A stretch of 18,003 nt of DNA. Source: Loktanella sp. UBA3435 (GTDB lineage: Bacteria > Pseudomonadota > Alphaproteobacteria > Rhodobacterales > Rhodobacteraceae). Position 1 is the first letter of the stretch. Each line of letters opens with the position of its first letter. Made by a program: the position numbers and the translations under genes. Below the pieces are notes generated by a model that ran no database searches, was not told the origin of the DNA, and saw only the letters and a list, made by a program, of their open reading frames with translations. Positions 1-7,181 of the stretch are shown in pieces. The stretch is taken from NCBI GenBank assembly GCA_002378665.1, contig DFSO01000094.1, forward strand, positions 57,410-75,412. The letters are read 5' to 3'.

Positions 1-736
1 AATCAGAATCAGAAATTTGCTGGCGCATGATGTTATCAATAATTCCCGCTCTCGCGACTGCGCGAACGTCGACAAGTTCATAGCCCATGTCTGACGCCGC
101 GGGCTTAATAACTTCGCTATAGAATTTTTCCAAAACTTCATCACCAAACTTCATCGCCATAAACCCGAGCGTTCCACTGACCTTTCCTCGCTTCATGGCA
201 TGAAAGTGCTCCCATCCGGCAAAGGTCAAAAAATAACCATTTGGATGCTGGGTGCTGCCATAGTTTCCACTTAAAAGCATACCCGTTTCGATCGCCAACT
301 TAGCTAATTGAATTAGTTGCTGGGCGTCAGAGGTTCCGACTCGCGCCCTGGTAATTCCGTCAATTCTAAAGCCACCCCCAGTTTCTAAGTAATGACGGCC
401 AATTTCCCGAACCAATCTCGTAATCTGCGTCATTGGGTCCGGAATCGTTGGATTAGAGTTCTTCAAGCTTTCGACATCGTAGGTCGTGAGTAGCGTTTGA
501 GCTTCAGATTCGATATCATTTTGCAGCCTAAGTCGCCGCGAAAGTGCTGCCCTTTCAGGATGACTGAGCTTGAGTGTGCCACCGGCTGTAAGTTGAGCCA
601 CCAGAGACCCCGACAAACTAAAGTTACCGCAGCTATCACAATAGTAACCTGAGGCGTCGCCATTGACAGCAACCGTTTCGACTCCCTCTCCATCAGGACT
701 CATACATACGGGGCAAAGGCGCACTCGAACTATCAC
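1..736 (-). CDS. Partial zinc-ribbon protein with nucleoside 2-deoxyribosyltransferase/TIR-like domain (3' end outside window)
   Basis: An open frame of 245 codons runs from a GTG at 736 off the left edge without a stop. Seen: Cys8-x-x-Cys11 and Cys33-x-x-Cys36 form a likely zinc ribbon. After a helical middle region comes 'GFMAMKFGDEVLEKFY' at about 191-206, then 'VIKPA' and 'GIIDNIMRQQISDSD' at the edge. Known: the pattern hydrophobic-AM-x-F-x-(D/E), then I-x-PA, then I-x-(D/E)-x-I, opens a nucleoside 2-deoxyribosyltransferase-like Rossmann domain related to TIR-like folds. Its usual 'hydrophobic-D-T/L' and Glu motifs would lie outside the window. The frame begins 3 bases after the thyX stop and in the same frame; GTG 724 is another possible start. 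GC is near 48% by eye, and TTA, CTA and AGA codons are common, unlike most neighbours, suggesting acquisition. Real role unknown: a nucleotide hydrolase/sensor or defence effector is inference. Confidence 0.72.
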   Translation of the reverse strand, partial: MIVRVRLCPVCMSPDGEGVETVAVNGDASGYYCDSCGNFSLSGSLVAQLTAGGTLKLSHPERAALSRRLRLQNDIESEAQTLLTTYDVESLKNSNPTIPDPMTQITRLVREIGRHYLETGGGFRIDGITRARVGTSDAQQLIQLAKLAIETGMLLSGNYGSTQHPNGYFLTFAGWEHFHAMKRGKVSGTLGFMAMKFGDEVLEKFYSEVIKPAASDMGYELVDVRAVARAGIIDNIMRQQISDSD

Positions 737-739
737 TTT

Positions 740-1660
740 CTACCCAACAGCCTCCATAAACTCTCGCCACTCACCCTTGCTCATGCCCGACGTCTCTTGC
801 GTGACTTCTTCACCCTTGAGCATCTTGCGCACGCATTCCAAAGCCTTGCCAGACAAGTTCGCCCCACCCATGCGGTAGTCCTCGAAGGCTCCGTATGCAG
901 CAGGGACCCAGTCGGCGACGACTTTGCAGATTGCGTCCGCATAGACCCGAATTTCGTATTGCGCGTGGCTGTCTGCACGTAGGCGCAGGAAGTGGAAGAG
1001 GTTGTGCAGGTCCACTTTCCAGTACCATTGTGTGTAGATGTTTGCGGGCAGGTTCATGCGGGCGAGTTCGCGGGCGAGGCCTTGTTTCTGGTTCCCGTCT
1101 GCGTCGGTTTCCCCAATCATTTCAGCGTAGTGGTCGTAGGTGCGTGCGGCGTCGCCTTTGAGAATTTCGAGGACCCGTGCGGCTTCATCGCCTGTTAACG
1201 CTTCACCCCTACCTTGGTTATTGATCACAGATTGTGCGGCCAAATGGGAGGCTTCGGGGATGTAGAATTCACGGTCGAGAATTGAGTAGCGTGCGGAGTA
1301 TTCGTTGACGTTTGCGGTGCGGTGGCGGATCCACTGGCGGGCCACAAAGACGGGCAGTTTCACGTGCAGTTTGATTTCGCACATCTCGAAAGGGGTGGAG
1401 TGCCAGTGACGCATGAGGTAGCGGATGAGCCCCTCGTCGTTTTGAACGGATTTGGTGCCTTTGCCGTAGGAGACGCGGGCCGCTTGGCAAATGGCCTCGT
1501 CGTTGCCCATGTAGTCGACGACGCGGATGAAACCGTGGTCGAGGACTTCGTGTGCTTTGTAGAGGTGATCTTCCATGCCAGGTGCTACGGCACGCAGGGT
1601 TGGTTGTGGGTTGGCGCGCAATGCGTCGATTTCGGCCAGTTGGTCGGGTGTCAGCGGCAT
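740..1660 (-). CDS. thyX: FAD-dependent thymidylate synthase ThyX
   Basis: Flavin-dependent thymidylate synthase converts dUMP to dTMP using methylenetetrahydrofolate and NADPH, in the cytoplasm. The 306-residue product contains the ThyX signature RHR-x7-S as RHRTANVNEYS at 112-122, the upstream HSTPFE segment (87-92) and the C-terminal FLRLR...QYEIR segment (about 224-238) that lines the FAD/dUMP site. Length fits the long alphaproteobacterial ThyX form. The frame is open to 1723, but I chose the ATG at 1660 because AAGGAG lies 6 bases upstream and the product then begins MPLTPDQLAE. No thyA is in view, so this may be the cell's only thymidylate synthase. The next gene on this strand begins 3 bases after its stop, so the two are probably co-transcribed. 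Confidence 0.95.
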   Translation of the reverse strand: MPLTPDQLAEIDALRANPQPTLRAVAPGMEDHLYKAHEVLDHGFIRVVDYMGNDEAICQAARVSYGKGTKSVQNDEGLIRYLMRHWHSTPFEMCEIKLHVKLPVFVARQWIRHRTANVNEYSARYSILDREFYIPEASHLAAQSVINNQGRGEALTGDEAARVLEILKGDAARTYDHYAEMIGETDADGNQKQGLARELARMNLPANIYTQWYWKVDLHNLFHFLRLRADSHAQYEIRVYADAICKVVADWVPAAYGAFEDYRMGGANLSGKALECVRKMLKGEEVTQETSGMSKGEWREFMEAVG

Positions 1661-1856
1661 TGTGCGCTCCTTCGGGTATGAGTCGTGGGCTACTATATAT
1701 TGTAGGACGCTTTGAGCCACCACTAGATGCGCGGATGTGTGAGAAACTCAATACAGGTGCTAGAAATACGTGCGGTTGGGGGGTTCGTCATTGACTCCTA
1801 TGGGCGCTAACCAGGTGATTGCGCAACTCTTTGAAAATCTACAGGCTGCTTTGATC

Positions 1857-2991
1857 ATGTTCCGACTACTTGCCACGATATCCGCAATTGCAACGCTCAG
1901 TGCGTGTAGTTCACCACAACCATTTGATTGGGCCACGGAAAACGGCACGGATGAGACTTTGGAAACGATTGATCCGACCGACCCGAACATCACTGTAGAC
2001 AGCAAGTTTGCTTATGATCGCGCGCGCGGATTGACGATGAATAGCGTTGAGTATGACTCTGAGAACGATGAGCTGATCATCAACAACCTGCCTTTCGATG
2101 GACCATCAGGTCGTTACGATCGCTTCGGGAACGTTGGTGCAGCGGGCGCCTATGAGAGCCGCCAGACGCAGTATACGGGGCGGGTGAAGCACTATGCTGT
2201 TTTCTTGCGGTCCGAACATATTGAAGCAGCAGCAGCGGGTGCCGACTGGGTTGAATTCGGATATGGCGGCGCAAATATCACGCGCGACAGCTTTAGCGCC
2301 CCGATTGACGGCGAATACGTCTATTTTGGCGACTACGCGGGCGTGCGGACATTCTCGGACCGATCGGGCCTCGAACTTGTATCGGGAGACGTCAGTATCC
2401 TGCTTGACGTCAACGATTTTGACCCTGTTGATGGCATCCAAGGTGCGATTGTTGGCACTATCTATAACCGCAGTATTTCGGGGCTCGTCGGCAGTGCCAA
2501 TGCAAGCCTACAAAACGTCGGTTTGGTGCTTGTGGAATTCACCACCGATGATGGGACGTTCAATGGCGGGGGTTCTGTAACCTCTTTGGCGAATGGCACT
2601 GACGGTGGATCAGGGAGTTTTGATGGCTTTCTCGCAGGACCGAATAGCACGGATATCGGCGCGAATATCGTGATGGAGGGCCCCGCCTATAGCCAGAACG
2701 TAGCTTTTGATGTTGTGACCTATCAAGTGACGGAAGAGGTGTTAAATCCGGTTACGGGTGACGTCGTTTCAACCTTTGTGACCTATGGTACGGCCTCTGG
2801 TTTGACCAACGATGAACGTGGGGCAATTCAAGACTTGGTTGACAGCGGTCAAACGATCCCTTTCCAGTCATATAACCCGCTCGACATCCCGTCGAATGCC
2901 GTGATCACTGGTACTGCCATTGATTACCAACTTTTTTGTTTCGGGATTTGATGCGCGTGAAATTGGTGTGCTTGTCGCGGAGCAGCAATAA
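1857..2991 (+). pseudogene. TbpB-like surface lipoprotein, frameshifted near its C-terminus
   Basis: From the ATG at 1857 the protein begins MFRLLATISAIATLSAC, a type II signal peptide with lipobox L14-S-A-C17. A Gly/Asp/Ser-rich, beta-strand-like chain follows, with a motif G-S-F-D-G-F-L-A-G-P-N at roughly 255-265 like the 'G.F.G..yGp.a.E..G' barrel motif of transferrin-binding-protein-B-like lipoproteins. As read, the frame stops at 2949-2951. Skipping one T of the T6 run at 2932-2937 instead gives FVSGFDAREIGVLVAEQQ and a stop at 2989-2991, directly abutting the ATG of the Slam gene. Restored length is 377 residues. I therefore call a single-base frameshift, either real or a sequencing error. 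The frame is open upstream to 1770, but that start would bury the signal peptide. Likely a substrate of the neighbouring Slam protein; the ligand (iron, haem or other) cannot be told. Confidence 0.7.
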
Positions 2992-4411
2992 ATGACACGC
3001 GGTGCAACGTCTGCATTGCGTCAAATAGGTGCGCCGTTCTACTTATGGCTTTGACTGCAACCCAGAGCACCGCCCAGACAGAGCCTTCGCGGCTTTCCCT
3101 AGCAGATGCGCCGCAGGCCGTTGAAAACCTCATCGGCAGCGGCCAATTGACAGCCGCACGTGAAATTGCGTTGGCCGCTCTGCGTGCCGCCCCTGACAAT
3201 CCGCGTTTCATGCTCTCGCTTGCACGCACTGAGACCCGCCTTGGGAATTACGCCTCTGCTATCGCTCTTGGTCGTAAGGCTTACCGGACAACCAACGATC
3301 CGCAGATAAAGTTTTATGCCGCACAGACCGTCGCCCAAGCCCATACAAGCGCTGGCAATTTAACACGCGCGCAGCTTTGGCTGCGCCGCGCCCGCCAATT
3401 TGCGCCCAATGCCGAAATTGCAGAGCGGGTTGCTCCAGACTTTGGCAAGCTGCGCGCGCAAAATTCGTGGTCTACGTCGCTTTCCTTTGGGATTACACCG
3501 ACGAGCAATATCAACAACGGCAGCGCTAATTCAGAATTCGTGCTACCAGGTCTACCTTACATCTTAACAATTAGCGGCGATGGGCGGCCCTTATCAGGTA
3601 TCCAGATTTCTGGCGGCGCAGATTTTCGTTACCGTGTGCTCACGTCCGAAAATTCGGCAACGTTTCTGACCGCCTCGGCCAATGCCCTGACCTATACGCT
3701 GAGCCAATCCGCTCGTGCGCAAGCGCCAAGTGCGAAGGGCAGTGATTATTCCTATGGGGTGCTTTCGTTTGGCTTATCCCATCGTCACATTTTGGCAAAA
3801 GGTGCGAACCCAACCGAGTTCGCCTTGCGTAATAGTCGGACGTGGTATGGCATGGATCCCTATTCACGCACTATCGATGGCAGTGTTACTCACATATGGA
3901 AATTGGGTGAAACCGACAGCTTGGCAGTGCGTGCCTTAGCCCAAAAAACCGTCTATTTCGGTGTTGAGCCTGTACGCCCCGAGGATGAACCGACTAAAAC
4001 ACGTATCCGTCAGTCGGCCTAGGTATTTCAGCCCATTGGACCCATGCTATGGCGGGTGGTGATAGCTATACTCTTGGTCTTACGCTCCGAGATAATCAGT
4101 CCAAGGCGCGCGATTCAGATTACAAATCGGTGGCTTACTCTGCGAACTACGATTTCGCAAAACCCGTTGCGGGTATGCGTTTTGGGTTTGGTGCCGATAT
4201 CGAATCCCGCAACTTTGCCTCGTCGATTTACGCAGCGGGCCCGCGCGAGGACGTCTCCGTCGGTTTGGAAATGTCAGTTAACTTTTCAAATGTTGAATTT
4301 TACGGCTTTCAACCAATTGTCAAATTCGAGGCCCGCCGCAACGAAAGCTCGGTTGCTCTGTTTGACCGCAACTACGGTAACATAGCGTTTGATCTGCGCT
4401 CGTCGTTCTAA
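2992..4411 (+). pseudogene. Slam-type surface lipoprotein assembly modifier, two apparent frameshifts
   Basis: Slam proteins are outer-membrane barrels with periplasmic TPR repeats that move lipoproteins such as TbpB to the cell surface. Three pieces are seen in successive frames. ATG 2992, with GGAG 9 bases upstream, encodes a signal-peptide-like start ending in APFYLWL before a TGA at 3052. The frame containing 3045-4022 holds TPR-like helices (about 45-145) and the barrel start WSTSLSFGITPTSNINNGS. A third frame, open from about 3998 to 4411, carries YPSVGLGISAHWTHAMAGG and the C-terminal strands ending in the terminal Phe typical of outer-membrane barrels (RSSF). Adding one T to the TTT at 3050-3052 and one A to the AAAA at 3996-3999 would rejoin all three into 473 residues, a normal Slam length. 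Either a decaying gene or homopolymer under-calls. It starts directly after the lipoprotein stop, so the pair is one operon. Confidence 0.75.
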
Positions 4412-4417
4412 GGTGCG

Positions 4418-4445
4418 TTGAAGGCTCTGCTGACTGTGCTAGGCT
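4418..4445 (+). promoter_or_regulatory. Possible sigma-70 promoter of gloA
   Basis: TTGAAG (4418-4423) and TAGGCT (4440-4445) are separated by 16 bases. This lies about 25 bases before the gloA start and just after the Slam stop. The match is moderate; placement between the two transcription units supports it. Confidence 0.4.
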
Positions 4446-4469
4446 AAGGCCAAGCAACAGGAGAAATTC

Positions 4470-4898
4470 ATGAGTCTTACCTATCTTCACACTATGGTGC
4501 GCGTCAAAGATCTTGACGCGTCGATTGCGTTTTACGCCCTACTGGGCCTTGTCGAGACGCGCCGATTTGAGAATGAGGGCGGGCGTTTCACCCTTGTTTT
4601 CATGGCCCCACCAGATCAGCCCGACTGCCCTGTCGAGCTGACCTATAACTGGGATGGTGACGATGGATTGCCGTCTGATGGTCGTCACTTTGGCCATTTG
4701 GCCTATCGCACATCTGATATCTACGGGCTGTGTCAAAAGCTGATGGACAATGGTGTGTTGATCAATCGCCCGCCACGCGACGGGCATATGGCGTTTGTGC
4801 GTTCACCGGACAATATCTCGATTGAGTTGCTGCAAGAAGGCGACGATTTGCCGAAAGCGGAGCCATGGGCCAGCATGCCAAACACAGGTCACTGGTAA
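4470..4898 (+). CDS. gloA: Lactoylglutathione lyase (glyoxalase I)
   Basis: Glyoxalase I isomerises the hemithioacetal of methylglyoxal and glutathione to S-lactoylglutathione, detoxifying methylglyoxal in the cytoplasm. The 142-residue product is one complete vicinal-oxygen-chelate domain pair. The four expected metal ligands are present at the right spacing: His7 (YLHTMVRV), Glu56 (PVELTYN), His76 (HFGHLAY) and Glu119 (ISIELLQ). This is the short Ni-type bacterial form. A clear AGGAG sits about 6 bases before the ATG. The last 34 bases overlap the start of the next gene, so expression of the DUF1194 pair is probably coupled to it. Related VOC enzymes are the alternative, but the ligand set and the start MxxxYxHTMxRV favour GloA. 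Confidence 0.9.
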   Translation: MSLTYLHTMVRVKDLDASIAFYALLGLVETRRFENEGGRFTLVFMAPPDQPDCPVELTYNWDGDDGLPSDGRHFGHLAYRTSDIYGLCQKLMDNGVLINRPPRDGHMAFVRSPDNISIELLQEGDDLPKAEPWASMPNTGHW

Positions 4899-5593
4899 AA
4901 CTAACCGCACTTGCGATTGGTCTTTGGGCAGCGCCTGCACAGGCCTGCCGACTGGCGTTGGTGCTTGCGATGGATGTCTCGTCCTCGGTGGATGCAGCCG
5001 AGGATCAGTTGCAGCGCGCAGGACTTGCCGCGGCGTTGATTGATCCCGATGTGCAGGCTGCGTTTTTTGTGAGCGCTGACCCTGTGGCGCTTCATGTGTT
5101 TGAATGGTCGGGGCGCTATAATCAGGCGACAGTGCAAGACTGGTTGCTGATCGAGGGCCCTGAGGATTTGCTGAATGCCGCGACGCAGATCGGCTTAAGT
5201 GACAGATCGCAAACTGAAAGTCCGACTGCCGTTGGCTATGCGCTTGGCCATGCCGCGACCCAGCTTGCGAAGGCCCCGCCCTGTGCGGCGCAAACCATTG
5301 ATCTTGCAGGCGACGGAATTAATAATGAAGGGTTCGGCCCCGCCGAAGCCTATGCCGCCTTCCCTTTTGCGGGCGTGATTGTGAATGGATTGGTGGTCAA
5401 ATCGGGGCCAGCAACCGAGCAAGCCGCGATCATTGCCTATTACCGCGACGAGGTGATCCGAGGCCCAGCCTCCTTTGTCGAAGTGGCGGACGGTTTTGAG
5501 GAATATGCTGCCGCGATGCGCCGTAAATTGCTGCGCGAATTGACCAGCCAGATGATGGGTGCGATCCCGCAGCCACGTGGATTTGCAGGATGA
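4865..5593 (+). CDS. Secreted DUF1194 (VWA-like) protein, copy 1
   Basis: The 242-residue product starts with a Sec signal peptide (hydrophobic 12-24, likely cleavage after AQA at 27). The mature part is one DUF1194 domain, a von Willebrand A-like fold. The metal-site motif D37-x-S39-x-S41 (MDVSSSVD) is present, as are the later Thr121 (SPTAVG) and Asp150 (AGDG), so a functional MIDAS is likely. Cys28 and Cys140 are matched in the neighbouring paralogue and could form a disulfide in the periplasm. The ATG at 4865 lies inside gloA; it was chosen because it gives a complete signal peptide, although the GGAG is only 2 bases away. The stop overlaps the next start by 4 bases (ATGA). The family's role is unknown. 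Confidence 0.85.
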   Translation: MGQHAKHRSLVKLTALAIGLWAAPAQACRLALVLAMDVSSSVDAAEDQLQRAGLAAALIDPDVQAAFFVSADPVALHVFEWSGRYNQATVQDWLLIEGPEDLLNAATQIGLSDRSQTESPTAVGYALGHAATQLAKAPPCAAQTIDLAGDGINNEGFGPAEAYAAFPFAGVIVNGLVVKSGPATEQAAIIAYYRDEVIRGPASFVEVADGFEEYAAAMRRKLLRELTSQMMGAIPQPRGFAG

Positions 5594-6288
5594 AATGGCT
5601 TGTATTGCTTTGCTGCTTGACTGCGGGGGCAAGTGAGGCTGCTTGCCGTCAGGCCTTGGTGCTTGGTTTGGATGTCTCGGGGTCGGTGGATAGTGTGGAG
5701 TATCAAATGCAACGCGACGGCGTTGCGGCGGCCCTGACCTCACCCGCTGTTACAGAAGTGCTGTTGAAATCAGGCGCTGCACCTGTGGATTTGGCGGTGT
5801 TTGAATGGAGCGGTCCTGCGCATCAGGTAATGATTCAGCCTTGGGTGACGATCACGGATGCGGCTGTTTTGCTGGAGGTGGCAAGGCGGATCAGGACCAA
5901 CCCGCGAGTGACAGGCAGCCCGACCACGGCGATTGGATCCGCGATGGGGTTTGGGGTGGGCCTGTTGGACCAAAGGGCCAACTGTTGGAAACGCACACTT
6001 GATATTTCGGGCGACGGGCAAGCGAATACGGGACCGCGACCACAAGACGTGGCGGCGGTGCCTACGGATGTTGTCATCAATGGTTTGGTGATTGAGGTGG
6101 CAAATATCCAAGAGCTGTCGGCATATTTCGACGCTTATGTCATTCGCGGGTCAGGGGCATTTGTGGAGGTTGCACTGGGATTTGAGGATTATGCGGCGGC
6201 AATGGAGCGGAAGCTATTGCGGGAGTTGCAGTCCTTGGCGCTAAGTGCGGCGCCTGATGATCGGCCTTCTGCCAGATCATTGCAGTAG
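5590..6288 (+). CDS. Secreted DUF1194 (VWA-like) protein, copy 2
   Basis: A 232-residue paralogue of the gene before it, joined by an ATGA overlap. It has a short signal peptide (MKWLVLLCCLTAGASEA), the metal-site motif D28-x-S30-x-S32 (LDVSGSVD), Thr112/Thr113 (SPTTAIG) and Asp142 (SGDG). The matched cysteines are Cys19 and Cys132. Both proteins share the late segments VIRG-x-x-x-FVEVA and the C-terminal A-A-A-M-x-R-K-L-L-R-E-L. The two copies differ enough to be an old tandem duplication, so they may form a heterodimer. The gene ends 9 bases before the convergent MarR gene. Function unknown; a metal-dependent periplasmic adhesion or scaffold role is inference. Confidence 0.85.
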   Translation: MKWLVLLCCLTAGASEAACRQALVLGLDVSGSVDSVEYQMQRDGVAAALTSPAVTEVLLKSGAAPVDLAVFEWSGPAHQVMIQPWVTITDAAVLLEVARRIRTNPRVTGSPTTAIGSAMGFGVGLLDQRANCWKRTLDISGDGQANTGPRPQDVAAVPTDVVINGLVIEVANIQELSAYFDAYVIRGSGAFVEVALGFEDYAAAMERKLLRELQSLALSAAPDDRPSARSLQ

Positions 6289-6296
6289 TCTAGGCA

Positions 6297-6815
6297 CTAA
6301 TAGATGTAGCGGATTTGTTCGGTCCAGTACCGTTCTACACGGCGCAGCGACATGGTGATATCGTCGATGCCTCTGTGATCTAGCACGCCTTTGGTCATCA
6401 ACCCTGCGGCATGGGTTGCAAAGAGTTTCGAGACGACCTTGCGGACATCGCGCCCTTTTTGGGTGAGACTGACGCGTACGGAACGGCGGTCAATCTCGGA
6501 GCGGTTGTGGTGCATAAAGCCCATATCGACCAGCTTTTTCAAATTGTAGCTGACGTTGGACCCTTGATAATAGCCGCGCGTCTTAAGCTCGCCAGCCGTG
6601 ACCTCGTTGTCGCCCACGTTAAAGAGCAAGAGCGCCTGCACGGCGTTAATCTCAAGCACGCCAACACGCTCAAACTCGTCCTTGATCACATCAAGTAAGA
6701 GCCTGTGCAGCCGTTCGACCAGCGTAAGGCTATCGAGGTAGCTTGTCGTGAAGGCGGCGGCATGCGCGGTATTGCCCACCTCCTCCGGAATCTCGACGTC
6801 TGTATGAATACTCAT
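6297..6815 (-). CDS. MarR-family transcriptional regulator
   Basis: The 172-residue cytoplasmic protein has a winged-helix domain: long N-terminal dimer helices (about 25-50), HTH at about 70-98 with the recognition helix in GYYQGSNVSYNLKKLVDMG, and a wing with the MarR signature D109-R-R-S112...L117-T at 105-121. C-terminal helices (125-170) complete the dimer. GGAG lies about 11 bases before the ATG. The upstream 95 bases are strikingly AT-rich and hold inverted repeats, suggesting self-regulation. Sensor residues and ligand cannot be inferred. It resembles regulators common in Rhodobacterales and annotated only as MarR, so I give no symbol. Confidence 0.85.
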   Translation of the reverse strand: MSIHTDVEIPEEVGNTAHAAAFTTSYLDSLTLVERLHRLLLDVIKDEFERVGVLEINAVQALLLFNVGDNEVTAGELKTRGYYQGSNVSYNLKKLVDMGFMHHNRSEIDRRSVRVSLTQKGRDVRKVVSKLFATHAAGLMTKGVLDHRGIDDITMSLRRVERYWTEQIRYIY

Positions 6816-6840
6816 GTTTTCTTCTCCAACTAAAACTACT

Positions 6841-6913
6841 TACTCAGTTCTGAAGGAAAACAACGAAAATTCAGTTAAACAATAAAATACTAACTATTGT
6901 TTTGTATTTTATT
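6841..6913. promoter_or_regulatory. AT-rich control region with inverted repeats upstream of the MarR gene
   Basis: Seen: TCAG-TT-CTGA at 6844-6853, a second TCAGTT at 6871-6876, and a perfect 10-base inverted repeat AATAAAATAC (6881-6890) / GTATTTTATT (6904-6913) with a 13-base spacer. The last arm overlaps the sdhE stop codon. The repeats could be operators for the MarR dimer, or the AT-rich hairpin could end sdhE transcription; it lacks the GC-rich stem of a classic terminator. Confidence 0.4.
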
Positions 6914-7181
6914 CAGGGCGCACAACACCTGTCGCCCCTGCTGCGATTTGGGTCACAAGGGCCAGATATTCGGGCGGTGTCGGGAATTGGCCTGCGATCC
7001 AGCCATAGATATCGTGGTCGTTTTCTTCGAGCAGTGCATCATAAAGCGTGAGCCCTGCCGCATCCATATCCGCAAGGTTACGGTCGGCAAAATCGGACAG
7101 GATCAGGTCCATCTCTTTGATCCCGCGCCGCATTGACCGCATCCGCAGCCGTTTGATCATCGTGTCGCGTGTCTCGGTCAT
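6909..7181 (-). CDS. sdhE: Succinate dehydrogenase assembly factor SdhE (DUF339/CptB)
   Basis: SdhE (Sdh5/SDHAF2 family) promotes covalent FAD attachment to the SdhA flavoprotein in the cytoplasm. The 90-residue product is of normal family length. It contains the conserved RxRSxRRGxKEMDLIL segment at 13-28, including the RGxxE motif (R19-G20-x-x-E23), and the later D-x-D-I-Y-G-W segment (55-61). Its start overlaps the stop of the upstream XRE regulator by 4 bases (ATGA), so the two are translated from one message. No sdh structural gene is in view. Confidence 0.9.
   Translation of the reverse strand: MTETRDTMIKRLRMRSMRRGIKEMDLILSDFADRNLADMDAAGLTLYDALLEENDHDIYGWIAGQFPTPPEYLALVTQIAAGATGVVRPE

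Noticed and set aside
463..693. 76-codon minus-strand frame starting at 693
   Set aside because: It is in another frame of the longer edge gene, whose zinc-ribbon cysteines and deoxyribosyltransferase-like motif mark the real frame.
3990..4022. Programmed -1 frameshifting in the Slam gene
   Set aside because: No canonical X-XXY-YYZ slippery heptamer sits in the zero frame (codons ACT AAA ACA), and the same gene has a second shift in its signal peptide, so damage or sequencing error is simpler.
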